A stretch of DNA of 64,000 nt from Leptodontidium sp. MPI-SDFR-AT-0119 (lineage: Eukaryota; Ascomycota; Leotiomycetes; Helotiales; Leptodontidiaceae): positions 434,001 through 498,000 of the forward strand of contig JAHLEZ010000008.1 in assembly GCA_020726505.1 (NCBI GenBank), written 5' to 3'. Positions within the stretch are counted from its first letter, which is position 1; each line of letters opens with the position of its first letter. Below the pieces are notes generated by a model. It was not told the DNA's origin. It saw only the letters and a program-made list of their open reading frames with translations, and made no database searches. Both the position numbers and the translations under genes were made by a program. This document shows positions 46,111-57,746 of the stretch, one piece after another.

Positions 46111-46937
46111 TAAGAAGTTCTGCTGGTACGGTCTTGTAGAGTCTATTATCGGATTGTGCTCTATATTAAAGGTATTAAGTTGAAAAGATAGATCGTAGGG
46201 AGACGTGGTTGATCCAGAGAGTATTCGTTCAGATCAGCATTATGATCTGGATCGTTGGGTATTATTATGCTGTTAACAGCAGGAACTTGGGATGAGAAAG
46301 CCACAGATCGTTTCGGGGCTGTAGGTTGTTAGTTGCTGTCACGAGTGGAATAGCAAAAGCAATTAAAAAGAATTTTGCGATACAAATACTCACACGTCTC
46401 TTATTAATACTAGTCTTTCTAACGTGTCTTTATACATAATTAGACTCATCGTTGCTTTAAGGCTGTGGTGGAGAGCTGGAACAGACTAAAGAACAACGAA
46501 TTAGGTAGACTCTTTGCATATCTTAATAGGAATTGCAGATGCCACGGCATTCGTCGACTTCTCGCCATCCCTCATGAGTTCTTAGTGAGGGGGAGATGTA
46601 ACCATCATTTTTCCAGCTTTGCCCCATCATGAACATCGCCAGTAAGAAATCGAACATGCCGTCGGTGCGATCTCCTCAGCAGGGATATGGGAGCTATTCA
46701 CCAACAATCAAATCTGGGTCACACGTGTCTACCACTGTCATGAAGCACCCAATTTCTTCATGTCTTGTGTCTTTTCTGGGGCGGAGTTCTTTGAGTTAAT
46801 CACTATGGAAGACCTATCCTTCAAGCCAGAGTGAGAGACGAGATATACCATCCCAAAATTGCAAATGCAACCACCCAAATAACAAACCATGCACAAAGGA
46901 ATCGCTCGGCCCAGCAAATGAAAAATTGTGCAGCCCT
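46111..46937. other. Intergenic, no supportable gene
   Basis: About 830 bp with short shadow frames only. No repeat ends or RNA genes were seen. Confidence 0.35.
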
Positions 46938-48341
46938 TCACTTTTTGTCCAGAAATTCTTGTGTGACTATCGTTGTGGCTAGAATCCCATTCCCTTTCTT
47001 CGTATTACCCTCCAAATTCGTACCTTTCGACATCGTGGTGGAAGCGGTTATGTAGGTTGTAATTGCGTCGTGGCTTGTGGGTTTGCTGTTTTGTTCGAGG
47101 TGCTGGAGCGGATAGTCTGCGTCTTTGCGTAATGCGGTGGTACTAGCAGTCGAGTCATGGCAGCTGCCGTAGCGAACGCTACTTGTTCCAGCTTCCACGT
47201 CAGTCCCTTGCGAAATGCCTTGTCGGGCGTAGGTGTTGGTGTACAGTTTCTGCGAAGAGAGACTTGAAATTTGAGGCAAGATTTTGACGACAAGCGCACG
47301 CAGCGTTGGTAAGGATGCGGAAATGATGGCCAAGCCGAGCTCCAACAAAGACCAAGTTGCTGCATCCACGTTATCCCAAGTTGGGTCGGTTGATTTTGCC
47401 GCGACTTTGAGAAAATGGATACGGAATAGGGAGATTGCGCAAGTGCTGGTTGTTTTTTGTTACTTCAGTAAACTTTTAATTGCTCAAAGAGACAGGGAGT
47501 TGGGATAGACTTACAAGAAACCAAGGCCGAAAATAACGAAGAGGATAATTTTCTGCTTCTTGGGTAACTGTAGGGACTTGAGGGCTGGCAAAGGGAGTAT
47601 GAAAATGCTAAAGTCCGTGATGATATTGACGATTGCATAAGTGTTCCATATTGGAAGAAAAGGGATGCATTTTCCTTGAATAGTCGGATCCCAAAAGGAG
47701 GCAGCGGGCATACAGATCATGGCGTTGAGGAAAACCTGAGTGATTGCCCAGCAAATAATAACGACAAGACCGACAACACAGGCCCTTTGCATTGCTGGCG
47801 CAGTGAAAATGCGGCGGTATTGGAGTAAAATGGAAACTTTGACGAGTGAGAGGGCAAAATTGTAGAGAAGTATGCTTGCATAGAACGTCTAACCAGGGTT
47901 AGAGAACCTCCTAAGTGATTTTGGGGCAATTATTCTTACTTTGAGGTAAGGTATAGTTTCCTCCTTGGGGATCGTCCAAACATGTCGGCCAAGCCCATAC
48001 CTGCTTTCTATGGAGATGCACATTAGCATGTTGCAGAAGCCAGAGGCATTTTAAAACTTACCTACACCTATGGCAACAGCTGTTCCAAGAGTGAAAACCT
48101 ATCAAATGGCATAATCAGTTAGTGAGTTGTGACAGATCAGAATGCTATGAACAGGTTGCGGTACCTGCGCAGCCACTATTAACCAGTCATCTAGGCCGCA
48201 TGCTTTGAGGATCTTGAGGCGAGTGAATAATCGAAGCGCTACAATCATGGACGAGAGAATGGTCATGAAACTGACGATTGCGATGATCTCACGCGCCCTT
48301 GACTGGGAGTCAATTCCTTGACTATCAATTGTAGATGCCAT
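46938..48341 (-). CDS. Fungal_rhodopsin-domain (SAT20-like) integral membrane protein
   Basis: Seven-helix membrane protein of the large fungal DUF3328-unrelated rhodopsin-like family (named fungal_rhodopsin; no retinal is implied). Five exons, 48341-48165, 48098-48062, 48007-47940, 47888-47515 and 47445-46938, introns 51-69 bp, give 387 aa. Typical segments: RLFTRLKILKACGLDDWLIV, AIGVESRYGLGRHVW, FYASILLYNFALSLVKVSIL with YRRIF, a WDPTIQGKC extracellular loop with its conserved Cys, FSIFILPLPAL, and FRIHFLKVAAKSTDPTWDNV. A hydrophilic C-terminal tail follows the last helix. Some relatives act in host sensing or sit in secondary-metabolite clusters, but most have no assigned role. Confidence 0.88.
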
Positions 48342-48455
48342 TTTGAACAGCAGAAACAAAGTGTGTTGGAGTTGGAAAGAGAGAGGAACCGGATACTGTC
48401 CCACACGGAGGACGAGAACGGGCTGATAACTTTATCATTGTCAGCTGCTTCCGGA
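48342..48455 (-). promoter_or_regulatory. Upstream region of the fungal_rhodopsin gene
   Basis: Only 114 bp separate the start codon of the fungal_rhodopsin-like gene from a candidate TIR element, so the element probably lies in or just beyond its promoter. No specific site was recognised. Confidence 0.3.
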
Positions 48456-48745
48456 GATTCGTCTCCAAATTCATGGGGTTACAGGGGACGAGTACCCTGT
48501 AGAGGCTGAAAGCCCCTGTAGTCTAGAGTGGTAGTCGCTAAAGAAGCCTGTAAGCACCTATCAATACTCCACTGGTCGCTGTAGCTGCTCTGCCACCGTG
48601 CCGATCACTACAGGGGCTTACAGTACCCCAAACCTGAATTTACAGCGTTGTTCAGCGTCGTTCAGCGCCTCACTCCACTGTAAGGAGGCCCTGTAAAGGC
48701 TTTGGGCCGAAGTACCCTGTAGTCCCGGGACTTTTGAGACGAATC
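48456..48745. mobile_element. Candidate TIR element, 290 bp
   Basis: Left end GATTCGTCTCCAAA and right end TTTTGAGACGAATC form a 14-bp inverted repeat with one mismatch. Inside are several copies of CCCTGTAG / CTACAGGG, some inverted, and the direct pair GTACCCTGTAG. There is no coding capacity. No target duplication could be defined. Similar CTGTA/TACAG words and GGCTTTGGGC recur at about 21610-21640 and 51490-51520, which suggests related debris. Confidence 0.4.
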
Positions 48746-51677
48746 GTCGTACTGTGAATGGTTCAGTTCTCTCATGTCTGCATGACACGGCATTCAATGG
48801 TGATAGTGGCTTGATATTAGATGATGGAATCCTTAACCGAGCTGTCCATCCTTGATTTCTCCACGGGGGGCTTGTCGCCACGGACATCTCCAGGGGCACT
48901 TTCTGCAACGTGCTCATTTCGGATATTGTCCTTTACTTTCCCCCACCCCACCCTTAATAAACTCTAATTTTTTGGCCCGGCCGCCCACAAAATTTGTTGA
49001 GTTTACTTCGTACAGGAGGCAAAGCTCGAAGATCTAATATCTGTGCTAAATGACCCATATTTTACTTGTTACAGATGAGAAAGAGTAAACCGGATTGGTT
49101 CATTGGTTAACACCCCATGTAAAGTGGAATCTTCGAGCAGTACGCACAGACGCCAAGTCTTTGATCTTTTGGGCAGGGTAGACTCACTGTCGAAGCAAAT
49201 TAACTTTGTGGCGTCACCCTAGTACCTGAGGTATCGCTGTCAACCAGTCAATAGCAAAAGATCAAAGGGACACGGCACGGATAATACCGAAGAAGGGGTA
49301 CGGCACCTTGAAGATAAACAATCTGCAAATTTTTTTCTGCTGGCACAAGCAATTGCAAAGCTGAGGAAATTGGCAATACAGAAGTGATGGATCGTTTAGA
49401 CTGATCGCTGACAAGGGCATACGAGGCATTGAAAGAGGAGATTATATACACAGAAAACATCCTCCATGACATCAGGAGACCGGCACTGTGCAGCCACTTG
49501 AGCAGCTGACAGAAACCTAATCTTGCTTGTATTGAAGACTAGAGCAGCTCAATAATACACTACTGTACAGGACGAAAGCCGTTTTGGTTATCTCGTAATA
49601 TTGACTGTTTGAGAAAGCTTAATACGTCAGACAACGATAAGAAGAAAACAAGATCCCGAACCCGATCTGATCTTGAACTATTTTGGCTTAGGAGGGCCGC
49701 CGTCTCTGTCTTGTCATGCCGCTCACTACTGTAGAACCTAGAACCTAGAACCCACTTTAGCAAGCTGAACTTACGGAGGGTATTTCGGCACAGAAAATTC
49801 GCACGTTCTCCGTCTCTGTCCGTTCTGTCAATCTCTAAATCGACATCGAGTCTCTAAATCTAAACTCAGTCTGGTCTTCCACTCCAAGCCCGTTGTCAAA
49901 ATAAAGGATTGTTGGAGCGAGCTGTAATCCGTTTTCTTTTCGAGAAGATACGGAAGTAGAGAGGGAGGAATCACGACTCCAGACGTTTTCAAGTGTCAAG
50001 GGAAGGATGTGTGCAAGGAGATTCGTAGATGTAAAAGGATGTTCAGATATGATAAGAATGATGGTATGTATCAGTTCTCTGTCTCTCGACGTACAATATA
50101 AACATGATAAAGGAATACATGGCGCGGCAGCGAACAAGAGTTCACCAAATCTGGTCTCTGTAGAGGCAACTGGAACGACCCAGCTTGGCCGTGATGAAGT
50201 ACATGACAAAGTGGATTAATTGTGTGACAGGGGATGCATAGAACATCAATAAAGTTAAAGGGAATTACCGGGACCTAAGCTTCCCACTACCGGTGAGAAA
50301 ATTGTGAGAATAAGGCTTTTTACTGGGCGTTGGTAAGATCGTGGCAAGCCTGGAAAATTGCAGACTGCAGTGTCGGAAAACTCGTGCTCTGCAGACGTGG
50401 GCCATGGGCATGGGTTCGTGCACCATTGAACGGGAGTTGGATCCAGCCCGTGCCAAGTAGCGGCACTGCGCCGAATGGGTCTCCCCGACTTCAAATAGAG
50501 TTCGCGGCTGAAGGACGTGTGCCTTGTGGGGGTAGGTAGTCTGTGCGATCGGTGGCGAATATCAGTCAAAACACTTTCTTTCAACGTGAGAGTCTCTTCG
50601 AAAGAGGATCGCAACTCTTCTTGTCTTAGAGCATCCCTTACCTCTATTGATTCTATCAAGACCTTCGCACCCGGCAATTACTACCCGACCAAAGTCACAT
50701 AACAGAGTAGAGAGAAGGAGATTAACAATAAATATATAACGCCCTAGGCAATTAGTAACAGTCATACTCTTTCTCCCACCTCTCCTTCCGTGTATGCTTA
50801 ATAACGATCCCAGGTGGGTGATCCTCCTTCCAAACATGCATCCAAACTTATTACAAACCGGTTCCTTTCTATTTGTGCCCAATGTAACACTCGGATAATG
50901 ATGTCCATAAATACAAGAGTCTAACTCGCAATCCTGCTCATTCAGGTAAGGATTCGAACTCGTCAGATATACAATGGCTTTTAAATACCCTTCGGTAGCT
51001 TTATACTAGTTTTCGAAACAGCCTTCATCCCTCTTTGCACAAGGACCACATTTCTCCTCAACCACACCTTATAACTTCGCAAAACTCTCTGGGAATCTTT
51101 TAAAGGCATACTAAATATCAATTTCCGAGAGTAGCAGATTTTTTTAGAATTGTAGTTATAGAGACATCTGCGCAAAGGTATTAGTAGTGAGGGGCTAGGA
51201 AGAGGGGTGGAGCAAAAAGTAGGTAAGGCTCGCGTAAAAAAACGTGACTTCAGCTAGTTATCAGAACAGCTGTACCGCAATCCTCCCCCTTCTCAAAAGC
51301 TATGAAAATAAGCCTATCTAGTAATATTTAAAGGACTTCACTTTAAATCTGTTTGTCCCCCCATGCAAAACCCTTAGTATATATTTGTTGGAGGAAGTTG
51401 AGTTCATTCTGTTAAACTCGGGTTACAAAGACTACAAAGTCATTGTTGATTTGTAATATAGGCTATGATTACAGAGCTTTCCAACTGTACGAGCGGCCTG
51501 TAGGGCCGCGTACAGGCTCTCAAAGCCTATATATACAGCATACCTAGCACTGTAAAATAGTAAGGCAATTCAATATCAATCACTAGAACCAACAGTCATG
51601 AATAGTCAAACTCTTGAGACTTATCTTCTAGCTGCGTTTCTTCAATTCTTCTTTGTGATTGTTCTCCGCTTCATCTG
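48746..51677. other. 2.9-kb region without a supportable gene
   Basis: Frames at 49835-50209, 50255-50677 and 50562-50882 overlap antisense frames and show no motif, signal or splice structure. 51480-51540 holds a hairpin-forming CGGCCTGTAGGGCCG and a TATATATA word, similar in style to the TIR elements at 21.5 and 48.5 kb. No tRNA was recognised. Confidence 0.4.
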
Positions 51678-53517
51678 CTACTTAGAATCTTTTTCTATTT
51701 TGATTTCATGGCATTGGGTATTATAACCAATCTGGTTCTCGAAAACCGCAACCTCGTCACCATCACCGAAAAGAGCGGCTATCTCCTCTAATGGCTTTCT
51801 GTTTGTATCAGGGAAAGTAATCCACATGAGAACCGCGCCGCAAGTGGTGGTAATGATAAACACAAGGTAGTACTTCCACCCAATATCTCTAGATCTTGTT
51901 AGCTAACTTGCCTCTGTACAGGAGGCAATACTTACTTGAAAGCAGTAGGTGCACACTGCGTGAGAATCAAATCAACAAGACCGCCGCAGAATATTGCAAA
52001 ACTTGAGCCCTTAGCACGAAGGTGATTGGGAAAGACTTCGGGAATATAGGCAAATTGACTCCCTTTGTTTGGGTCAGTAAATTTCTTCGAGGGTGACGGG
52101 AAGGTCGACTTTACCATCGATGAAGAAACTGTAGAATACAACGAAAAGGAACATAGTCGCTACACCAGCATTCAAAGCATCATGGTTATCGGATGGAACA
52201 AAGTTGCTGACAATGGCTGCTTCAACGGAAAGTGCAGCAGCACAGAGAATAAGGCCAACAGCGATAAACTTGGGACGTGAAAAGCGGTCAACGAAGAACA
52301 TCGCCCAGAAGTTGACGAAAGCAGCAACTGATACCCAACAGCCGGCTAGTATTATTTGCTTGCTGGTGTCAAAACCCAGCATGGAGTATATTATTGGCCC
52401 GTATGCTAATATCGAATTAGCAAAGGCACCCCATGGCAAACTGATAATTACCATTGATGACCAAGACTCCGGAACATTGTGTGATACTACTAGTGAACGC
52501 TCCGACGAATGTTCTTTTCCTGTAGGAAGGTCTTCGGAAAAGGTCCAGAAAGCCGCCTGGTAGTGCTGAATCCACTGCTGCTTGTCTTTTAGTTTGATAA
52601 AATTCCATCATAACGAATGAATCCTCAGACTCGTCAAGACTCTCGTGTAGTCTCTTTAGGATTTTTAACGCCTTGTCGTTTTGTCCTTTTAAAGCTAGCC
52701 ATCTCGGGCTTTCTGGCATGAATAGGAGAGATGTGACAAGGATGGAGGGAAACAACGCTTGGAAAGCCAAGGGCGGTCTCCACTGAACCAGCTTATGAGT
52801 TGGCCAACAGTAAAATCCGTACCCAACCCAACAGGCAAATGCGAACCCCAAGTTGAAAAATACTCCATGGAGATCCACAATGCCTGCGCGAATTCGAGGA
52901 GGCGCAATTTCACTTATGTATACCTTAATTGTTAACCTCCGCAGCGAATGGACTAACTTTAAACAGAAAGACTCACTGGAATAGACATCAAGAGACCAAA
53001 GGCACCAAAACCCGACCAAAACCGGAACACCAAAAACATAGCAATATTAACACTTCCGGCCATAAAAGCAGCAGAGATAATAAGGATTACAGAAGCCTGA
53101 CCATAGAAATAGGTTAGCGTAGCTCAACGCGCTAGATCAACGACTTACGAAAGCCAAGCCCCATTTCCTTCCCCATTGATCCGAAATATAAGGACCAGCC
53201 AGCGCTCCAAGACAAGCCCCGGCATAATAGAGACCATTCGTGGCTGATAGCAACTCAGTGGCATTGTGAGCAGTATTTAGTCCCATATATTCAAGAAAAC
53301 TTGGCTGAGCTGAAGGTAGTTTTAGAGTGGCTCAACGTGACGGAAAGCCAAGAGGTGAAAGGGAGGGAGGAGAGGACTGACCAAGGGTAGTTGATATGAT
53401 CGAATTGGCGTAGCCGAAGGAAATGGAGCCACAACATGCTGCCACAGAAACTATGACTGTGTAGAAGCTCAAGACCTGGCGCTTCGTCCCCTGATGCTCG
53501 ATGAATTCGGTTGACAT
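51678..53517 (-). CDS. MFS sugar transporter
   Basis: Plasma-membrane sugar porter with seven exons: 53517-53382, 53309-53149, 53096-52977, 52923-52452, 52405-52115, 52062-51936, 51888-51678; introns 46-72 bp; all junctions keep frame and give 505 aa. Family marks: DQWGRKWGLAF after helix 2, FRFWSGFGAFG, YISEIAPPRIRAG, MPESPRWLALKG, DRFSRPKF (a degenerate GRR loop), IPEVFPNHLRAKG and FPDTNRKPLEEIAALFGD. Extracellular NATELL carries an N-glycosylation site. It is next to a lipocalin-like gene and 2.5 kb from the hydrolase/BVMO/AtuA group, so it could serve that pathway, but its motifs are those of sugar carriers. Confidence 0.92.
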
Positions 53518-54332
53518 TTCGAAGTTGGGAGCGGTTTGCGTGCACGCGAATAAGTGCTGCTGCACACGAATTCAGAAAAACTGTTGATAAAGTATTGAAG
53601 CTTCTGAAACCAGAAACTCAATGCCCTCTTGCGCCGGACTAAACTGACGTTTATTGCGGCTTATATTATAATAGCCCTTCGTCCATTTTTCAGCGCTGCC
53701 GAGGTTGCCTGGGTTGAGCCTCCCCCTCATGCTCCCCAGGAAACTAACAGCTGGGTCACCAGTGACGCCGATATCCCGGCCAACATATTTTCCCTTGAAT
53801 TGGCCATTATTCAGACAAGATTCCGACCCCGCACTTTTCGTTGTTTGGGGGGTGAGAGAGGGGGGGTTGGCCCACCCCCACCTCCACCTCCGACATGCCC
53901 ACCTCCGCCATTTCCACCCCCGCCTCGGCCATGCCCATCCCCCTTAGTCAATCTCGGCAAATCAAGAGAAGAAAACATCACAGTCTACCCTGGAACTGGG
54001 GGGTATAATCTATTTGAGCACACACGTTACAGCACTAGTTGGCTATTGTTTACAAGTACCGAAGGAAAGGACAGCCCACCATATGTGATTGAAATTATCA
54101 GAGTGGATGATGTAACTGATAGGGTAATGGGGTTATCTCACCCGCTTTTGAATGCGTCAAATTGTCACTCAATTGGAAGAGCACATAGTATGGAATAAGC
54201 ACCTCAAATTAGCTATAATACCAAGATAATAATGCTAATGATTTTCCCATGCTATTTTCACTTATATTTCGAAATCAAATCACGCCGTAGTAGCTTGTTA
54301 AAACCTTGGTAAGCCTCGGAGGTTTCATTCAC
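53518..54332. other. Intergenic region with a Pro-rich open frame
   Basis: A plus-strand frame (53629-54198, 189 codons) begins with a hydrophobic stretch (FIAAYIIIALRPFF) and contains a Pro-rich run encoded by a G/C-rich tract at 53840-53945. It has no recognised domain, and a promoter for the transporter must lie in the same DNA. It is recorded as doubtful, not called. Confidence 0.3.
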
Positions 54333-55560
54333 TCAAGGCAGGAACCGAATCCACTCATAAACGCCGGCACCAGTATATTGTTGCTGGCCAACAAATCCAC
54401 CTTTAACAACACCGGAGAAACGATTATATCCCCAGCCAGGGTGTAGTAGAGGCGCCACCCAGGCAGTAGCTCCGGTCAGAGTCGCAGCGAATGTACCTTT
54501 CTTGGTCTGATATTTGAGGGTATAGCCTACTGGCACTGGTGTGGTCGCTGTTGGAGGATATTCAGTACCGATAGGACGGACTCGTAATCCCGAACAACCC
54601 AAGCTGATTATTTCCCCATTTTTAGTAAGATATCCGCTGACGACCTCGGTGCCGTCTGGCTGCAAGGTGTCGAAGTAGACAAGCGAGTAAGGACCGAGGC
54701 GGGCATGGCCCCAATACCAGCTGCCGACTGCGTCGGGAAGAGGCTGCAGTCCCCAGTTCTACACCCGGTTAGCGACTCATCTCTCTAAAATTAAGGGATG
54801 TTGCACGTTCTCAGACGCAACTACTTTACCTTATCATGATAGCCGTAGCCAGTGAAGCTGAAATCATACCCAAGGATCGAGAAGTCGACAATGGCGTTAG
54901 CATCAGGAACGGCATTGGCCCAGCCAACGGTGTCCGTCAGATGTTCTGACGCATCCGGCCTATTAATATCACAAGGCACGTGTGCAGGAACCGTCTGTGT
55001 ATGCGCCGTGAGCATCGCAAAATTACTACCAAATCGGACCAAGCACTTACTGATTGCAACTTCATGCTACCGGAGATTCCCACGAGCAAATTCTCTACAT
55101 TAACTTCGTAATGGGAGAGATCGGGGGAGCCCACCCAGGATCCGCCTGTCAGGTCGAAGGTTCCCGAGGACCCATCGCCAACAGTCGTGATGACTGCGTC
55201 GCCGCCGGGGATGATATTCTGGTAGACAGTGCCGTTGTTAAACAGCGCCGTGAAGACGATGAAGTTGGTCGTGCCCGTGCTGAAAGGAAACCCGAGGGTC
55301 GTCGACTCGGTGGAAAAGAAAACAATGGAAAGTTGCATCGTGGCATCGTTGGAAACGGCGTCGAAGTACCACCAGTCGAAAGTAGTCGCGTTGACGTGGT
55401 TAAGTTTGGGGCCATCGAAAGGTGTGGACTTGCTGACAGCGAAAATGCCCTGAGACGAGCCCAGGCCAGGGACGAGGGGATAGGTTTGGCTTGTGGGAGG
55501 TTTTGCACAAGAAAGCGAGACGGCGCCGGCCAGGTATAGCAACGCTTGGGAGAAGAGCAT
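54333..55560 (-). CDS. Secreted lipocalin-fold protein, CrtC/AttH and Diels-Alderase-like
   Basis: Three exons, 55560-55051, 54994-54830 and 54758-54333 (introns 56 and 71 bp), give 366 aa. A signal peptide (MLFSQALLYLAGAVSLSCA) is followed by two lipocalin-like halves: TTFDWWYFDAVSNDATMQL, VFFSTESTTLGFPF, GISGSMKLQS, then FSFTGYGYHDKNWG with SWYWGHARLGPYSLVYFD. The WWYFDA and GYGYHDxNWG..WxWG motifs define the hydroxyneurosporene-dehydratase (CrtC)/AttH-like group that includes fungal decalin-forming Diels-Alderases such as CghA and Fsa2. No polyketide synthase is within the window. The reaction is unknown. The gene is intact. Confidence 0.8.
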
Positions 55561-56025
55561 CTTGTTGACACAACTTGCTTGAAATGTTAAGGCAAATGAT
55601 CACACTATTTTCAGTAGAGGGTCATATCCGCTTCTTGTGTATATATAATCTGAGAATCCTCCCTTCTGTCAACCGTTGTCGGGTTCTACAAGTAACCTTT
55701 ATTTTACAAGTAGCGCGTGGAACGCGCGGAAAGGCGTTTATGTAGCCAAGCATGCCCACCCCCGCAGTGCATCTGTCGGCCAGGGGCCGAGGAAGAGCTC
55801 TTCTCCTCTCCTCTCCCCTCTTCTCCCCTCTTCTCCCCTCTTGGGCCCCAGCGGGGAGAAGATGAGGCACAGCGATCAAATACTTATCACGTATTTGTTC
55901 GAGATCATTCACAGCCTCTTTAGGAAGTCAGTCTTCAGCCATCGGACAACGGCCTTCAACCGCTTCCACCATTGTCAGACTTGAAAAGGACCAGCTGTGG
56001 TCGGATATTATTGAGAATAGCACGC
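55561..56025. other. Divergent promoter region with pyrimidine repeats
   Basis: Lies between the lipocalin-like gene (-) and the hydrolase gene (+). 55797-55846 is a pyrimidine-only tract with about three copies of the 10-bp unit CCCTCTTCTC, followed by a GGGCCC palindrome. Such CT-rich tracts are common upstream of fungal start sites. Confidence 0.5.
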
Positions 56026-57366
56026 ATGGCTGCCCCTCCCGTGCTCAGCCTGGGCGAGAAGTTCGGCCTTTTCTCTGCAGTCATTTCCTTAGGTCTATAC
56101 CCAGAAGGTGCCCCCGTTCAGAATCATGCTTGCTCTAATACGGGCCTAGTTATTTATGACGTTTTCACAGTGGTGACTCTACCCTTTCGGAGTCGCGTGG
56201 GCTGGCGGTCGTGGAGACATGAGCGTCGGAACCGCACCACAAGATATTTGATGGCCAATCTTTCAGTCCACAAGATTCCGTAAAAATTTCTCCATCCGGT
56301 GTTCGATATATGTTGTTTGCTAACTGGTAAATAGGCATCTCTTCCCCAACACAGAGGCCACAGTTCGTAAGTTCTGTGAGAGTTCCAAAGTTCCGTACCA
56401 AGCCGAAGCTGTTCCTGCTGGTAGCGGAGCCGTCGTTCATTGGATGGGAAGTCGGGAGGCTCATAAAGTCATACTTTACATTCACGGTATGGCCTAGGCA
56501 TCATTTACCAAGTAATTAGGTCTCATCTGCTAACACATCATACAGGCGGAGGATTTGGCCTTCCCCCATCCACAGGGCACGTAAAATTTATGGCGCAATG
56601 TCGTAGTAGACTGGCTAAGGCTGGTAAAGAGGTAGTCGTTGCCTTTGTTGAATATGGTTTGTCCGACCACTAGTCTCTCCTAGTTCAATTATGAATTTAA
56701 CAGGTTTAGGATTGACACCAGAATCAAAACATCCTACACAGTATATCCAGGCACTAGAATCCTTACGGCTTGTTCTTGACAGAGGGTATCAACCAGCAAA
56801 TGTGAGTAGATGTGACTATATCGAAAGGGAATTCTAACAAATGTCTCTAGATTCTGCTTGGTGGTGACTCTGCGGGCGGAAATATTGTTCTAGCAATGAT
56901 GTCACATATGCTGCATCCACATAAATCGCTACCACACGTTCCTCTCGCAACGTCATTATCGGGGGTCTTTCTCATATCGCCTTGGACAAGCTTTTCTTCA
57001 GATTCATCTACATACATAGAAAATGCGAGCAAGGACATTGTATTCCCTCAACAGATGCATGATTGGGCGGATGCCTTTATCGCTATATCGGAGCGGGACG
57101 AGTACTGCGAGCCGGCACGCGCAAGTGTTGAATGGTGGAAAGGCGTACCCGCGAAACAGGTATTAGTCCTCTGTGGTAATGACGAGGTATTCAGAGAACA
57201 TATACAACTTGTGGGAGCGAGGTTTGAAGAAGCTGGCGTAAATTCAGACACTGTGACCTGTGCGAAGCAAATTCATGTTGACTGTATACTGGACGAGGGG
57301 GCTGGCTTGGATCCTGGTGACATGTCACACGCTCTGTGGGATTGGTTGGAAACTGTCTATGCCTAA
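56026..57366 (+). CDS. HSL-type alpha/beta hydrolase (esterase/lipase)
   Basis: Carboxylester hydrolase of the hormone-sensitive-lipase family (alpha/beta hydrolase fold 3). Five exons, 56026-56279, 56335-56486, 56546-56656, 56704-56801 and 56851-57366, give 376 aa; all joins keep frame. Oxyanion-hole motif IHGGGFGLP (the Gly run spans the second intron), nucleophile Ser in GGDSAGGN, acid in GNDEVFREH, and catalytic His in KQIHVDCIL. The acceptor of intron 3 is doubled (exon starting 56704 or 56710), giving EYGLGLTPES or the more usual EYGLTPES. Its stop faces the stop of a BVMO 380 bp away; the pair would fit ketone to ester to acid plus alcohol. ATG 56026 is the first Met in frame. Confidence 0.88.
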
Positions 57367-57746
57367 ATGGAAACTATATTATGATTCAAGGTGATCGATC
57401 GTTCGCTCTCTATTTAGAAAGCTCAGGACAGAGAAATTGAAGTTATCAGTCAGTACTTGTAAACACATTGGAATAGAAATTAACTCTTTCATGAGTTTCG
57501 TAGATGGCTATCCCTGTTTCGTGTTTCGTGGTTTGCGTGTGGGAATACTCCGTGCGGACAGGAAGTACCTACCCGTACACATGCCGTGCACGCTTGGAAG
57601 CACCTACGGCCCTCCACTCAGACTAACACACTCAGACTAACGCACGCACTGTGATACACTCAATGTGACACAACAATTTTACACAGCAAATGAATTCTAA
57701 TTCGCTGCCTGGGAACTTCGCACCTGCCAATAGATATGGTCACAAA
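57367..57746. other. Convergent intergenic region
   Basis: 380 bp between the hydrolase and BVMO stop codons. A near-repeat, CACTCAGACTAACACACTCAGACTAACGCA, occurs at 57615-57645 (two copies of an 11-bp word). Nothing else is seen. Confidence 0.4.

Noticed and set aside
46938..48341. Reading the seven-helix protein as a light-sensing opsin
   Set aside because: It lacks the retinal-binding Lys context of opsins; the loop motifs are those of the non-opsin fungal_rhodopsin family.
50940..50970. GGATTCGAACTC resembling a tRNA T-arm complement
   Set aside because: No acceptor stem, D-arm or anticodon arm could be placed around it.
53629..54198. 189-codon plus-strand frame with hydrophobic start and Pro-rich run
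   Set aside because: The Pro run comes from a G/C-rich tract, there is no domain, and the frame overlaps the likely promoter of the transporter gene.
55054..55539. 161-codon plus-strand frame opposite the lipocalin-like gene
   Set aside because: Antisense shadow; the minus-strand product has clear family motifs and splice sites.
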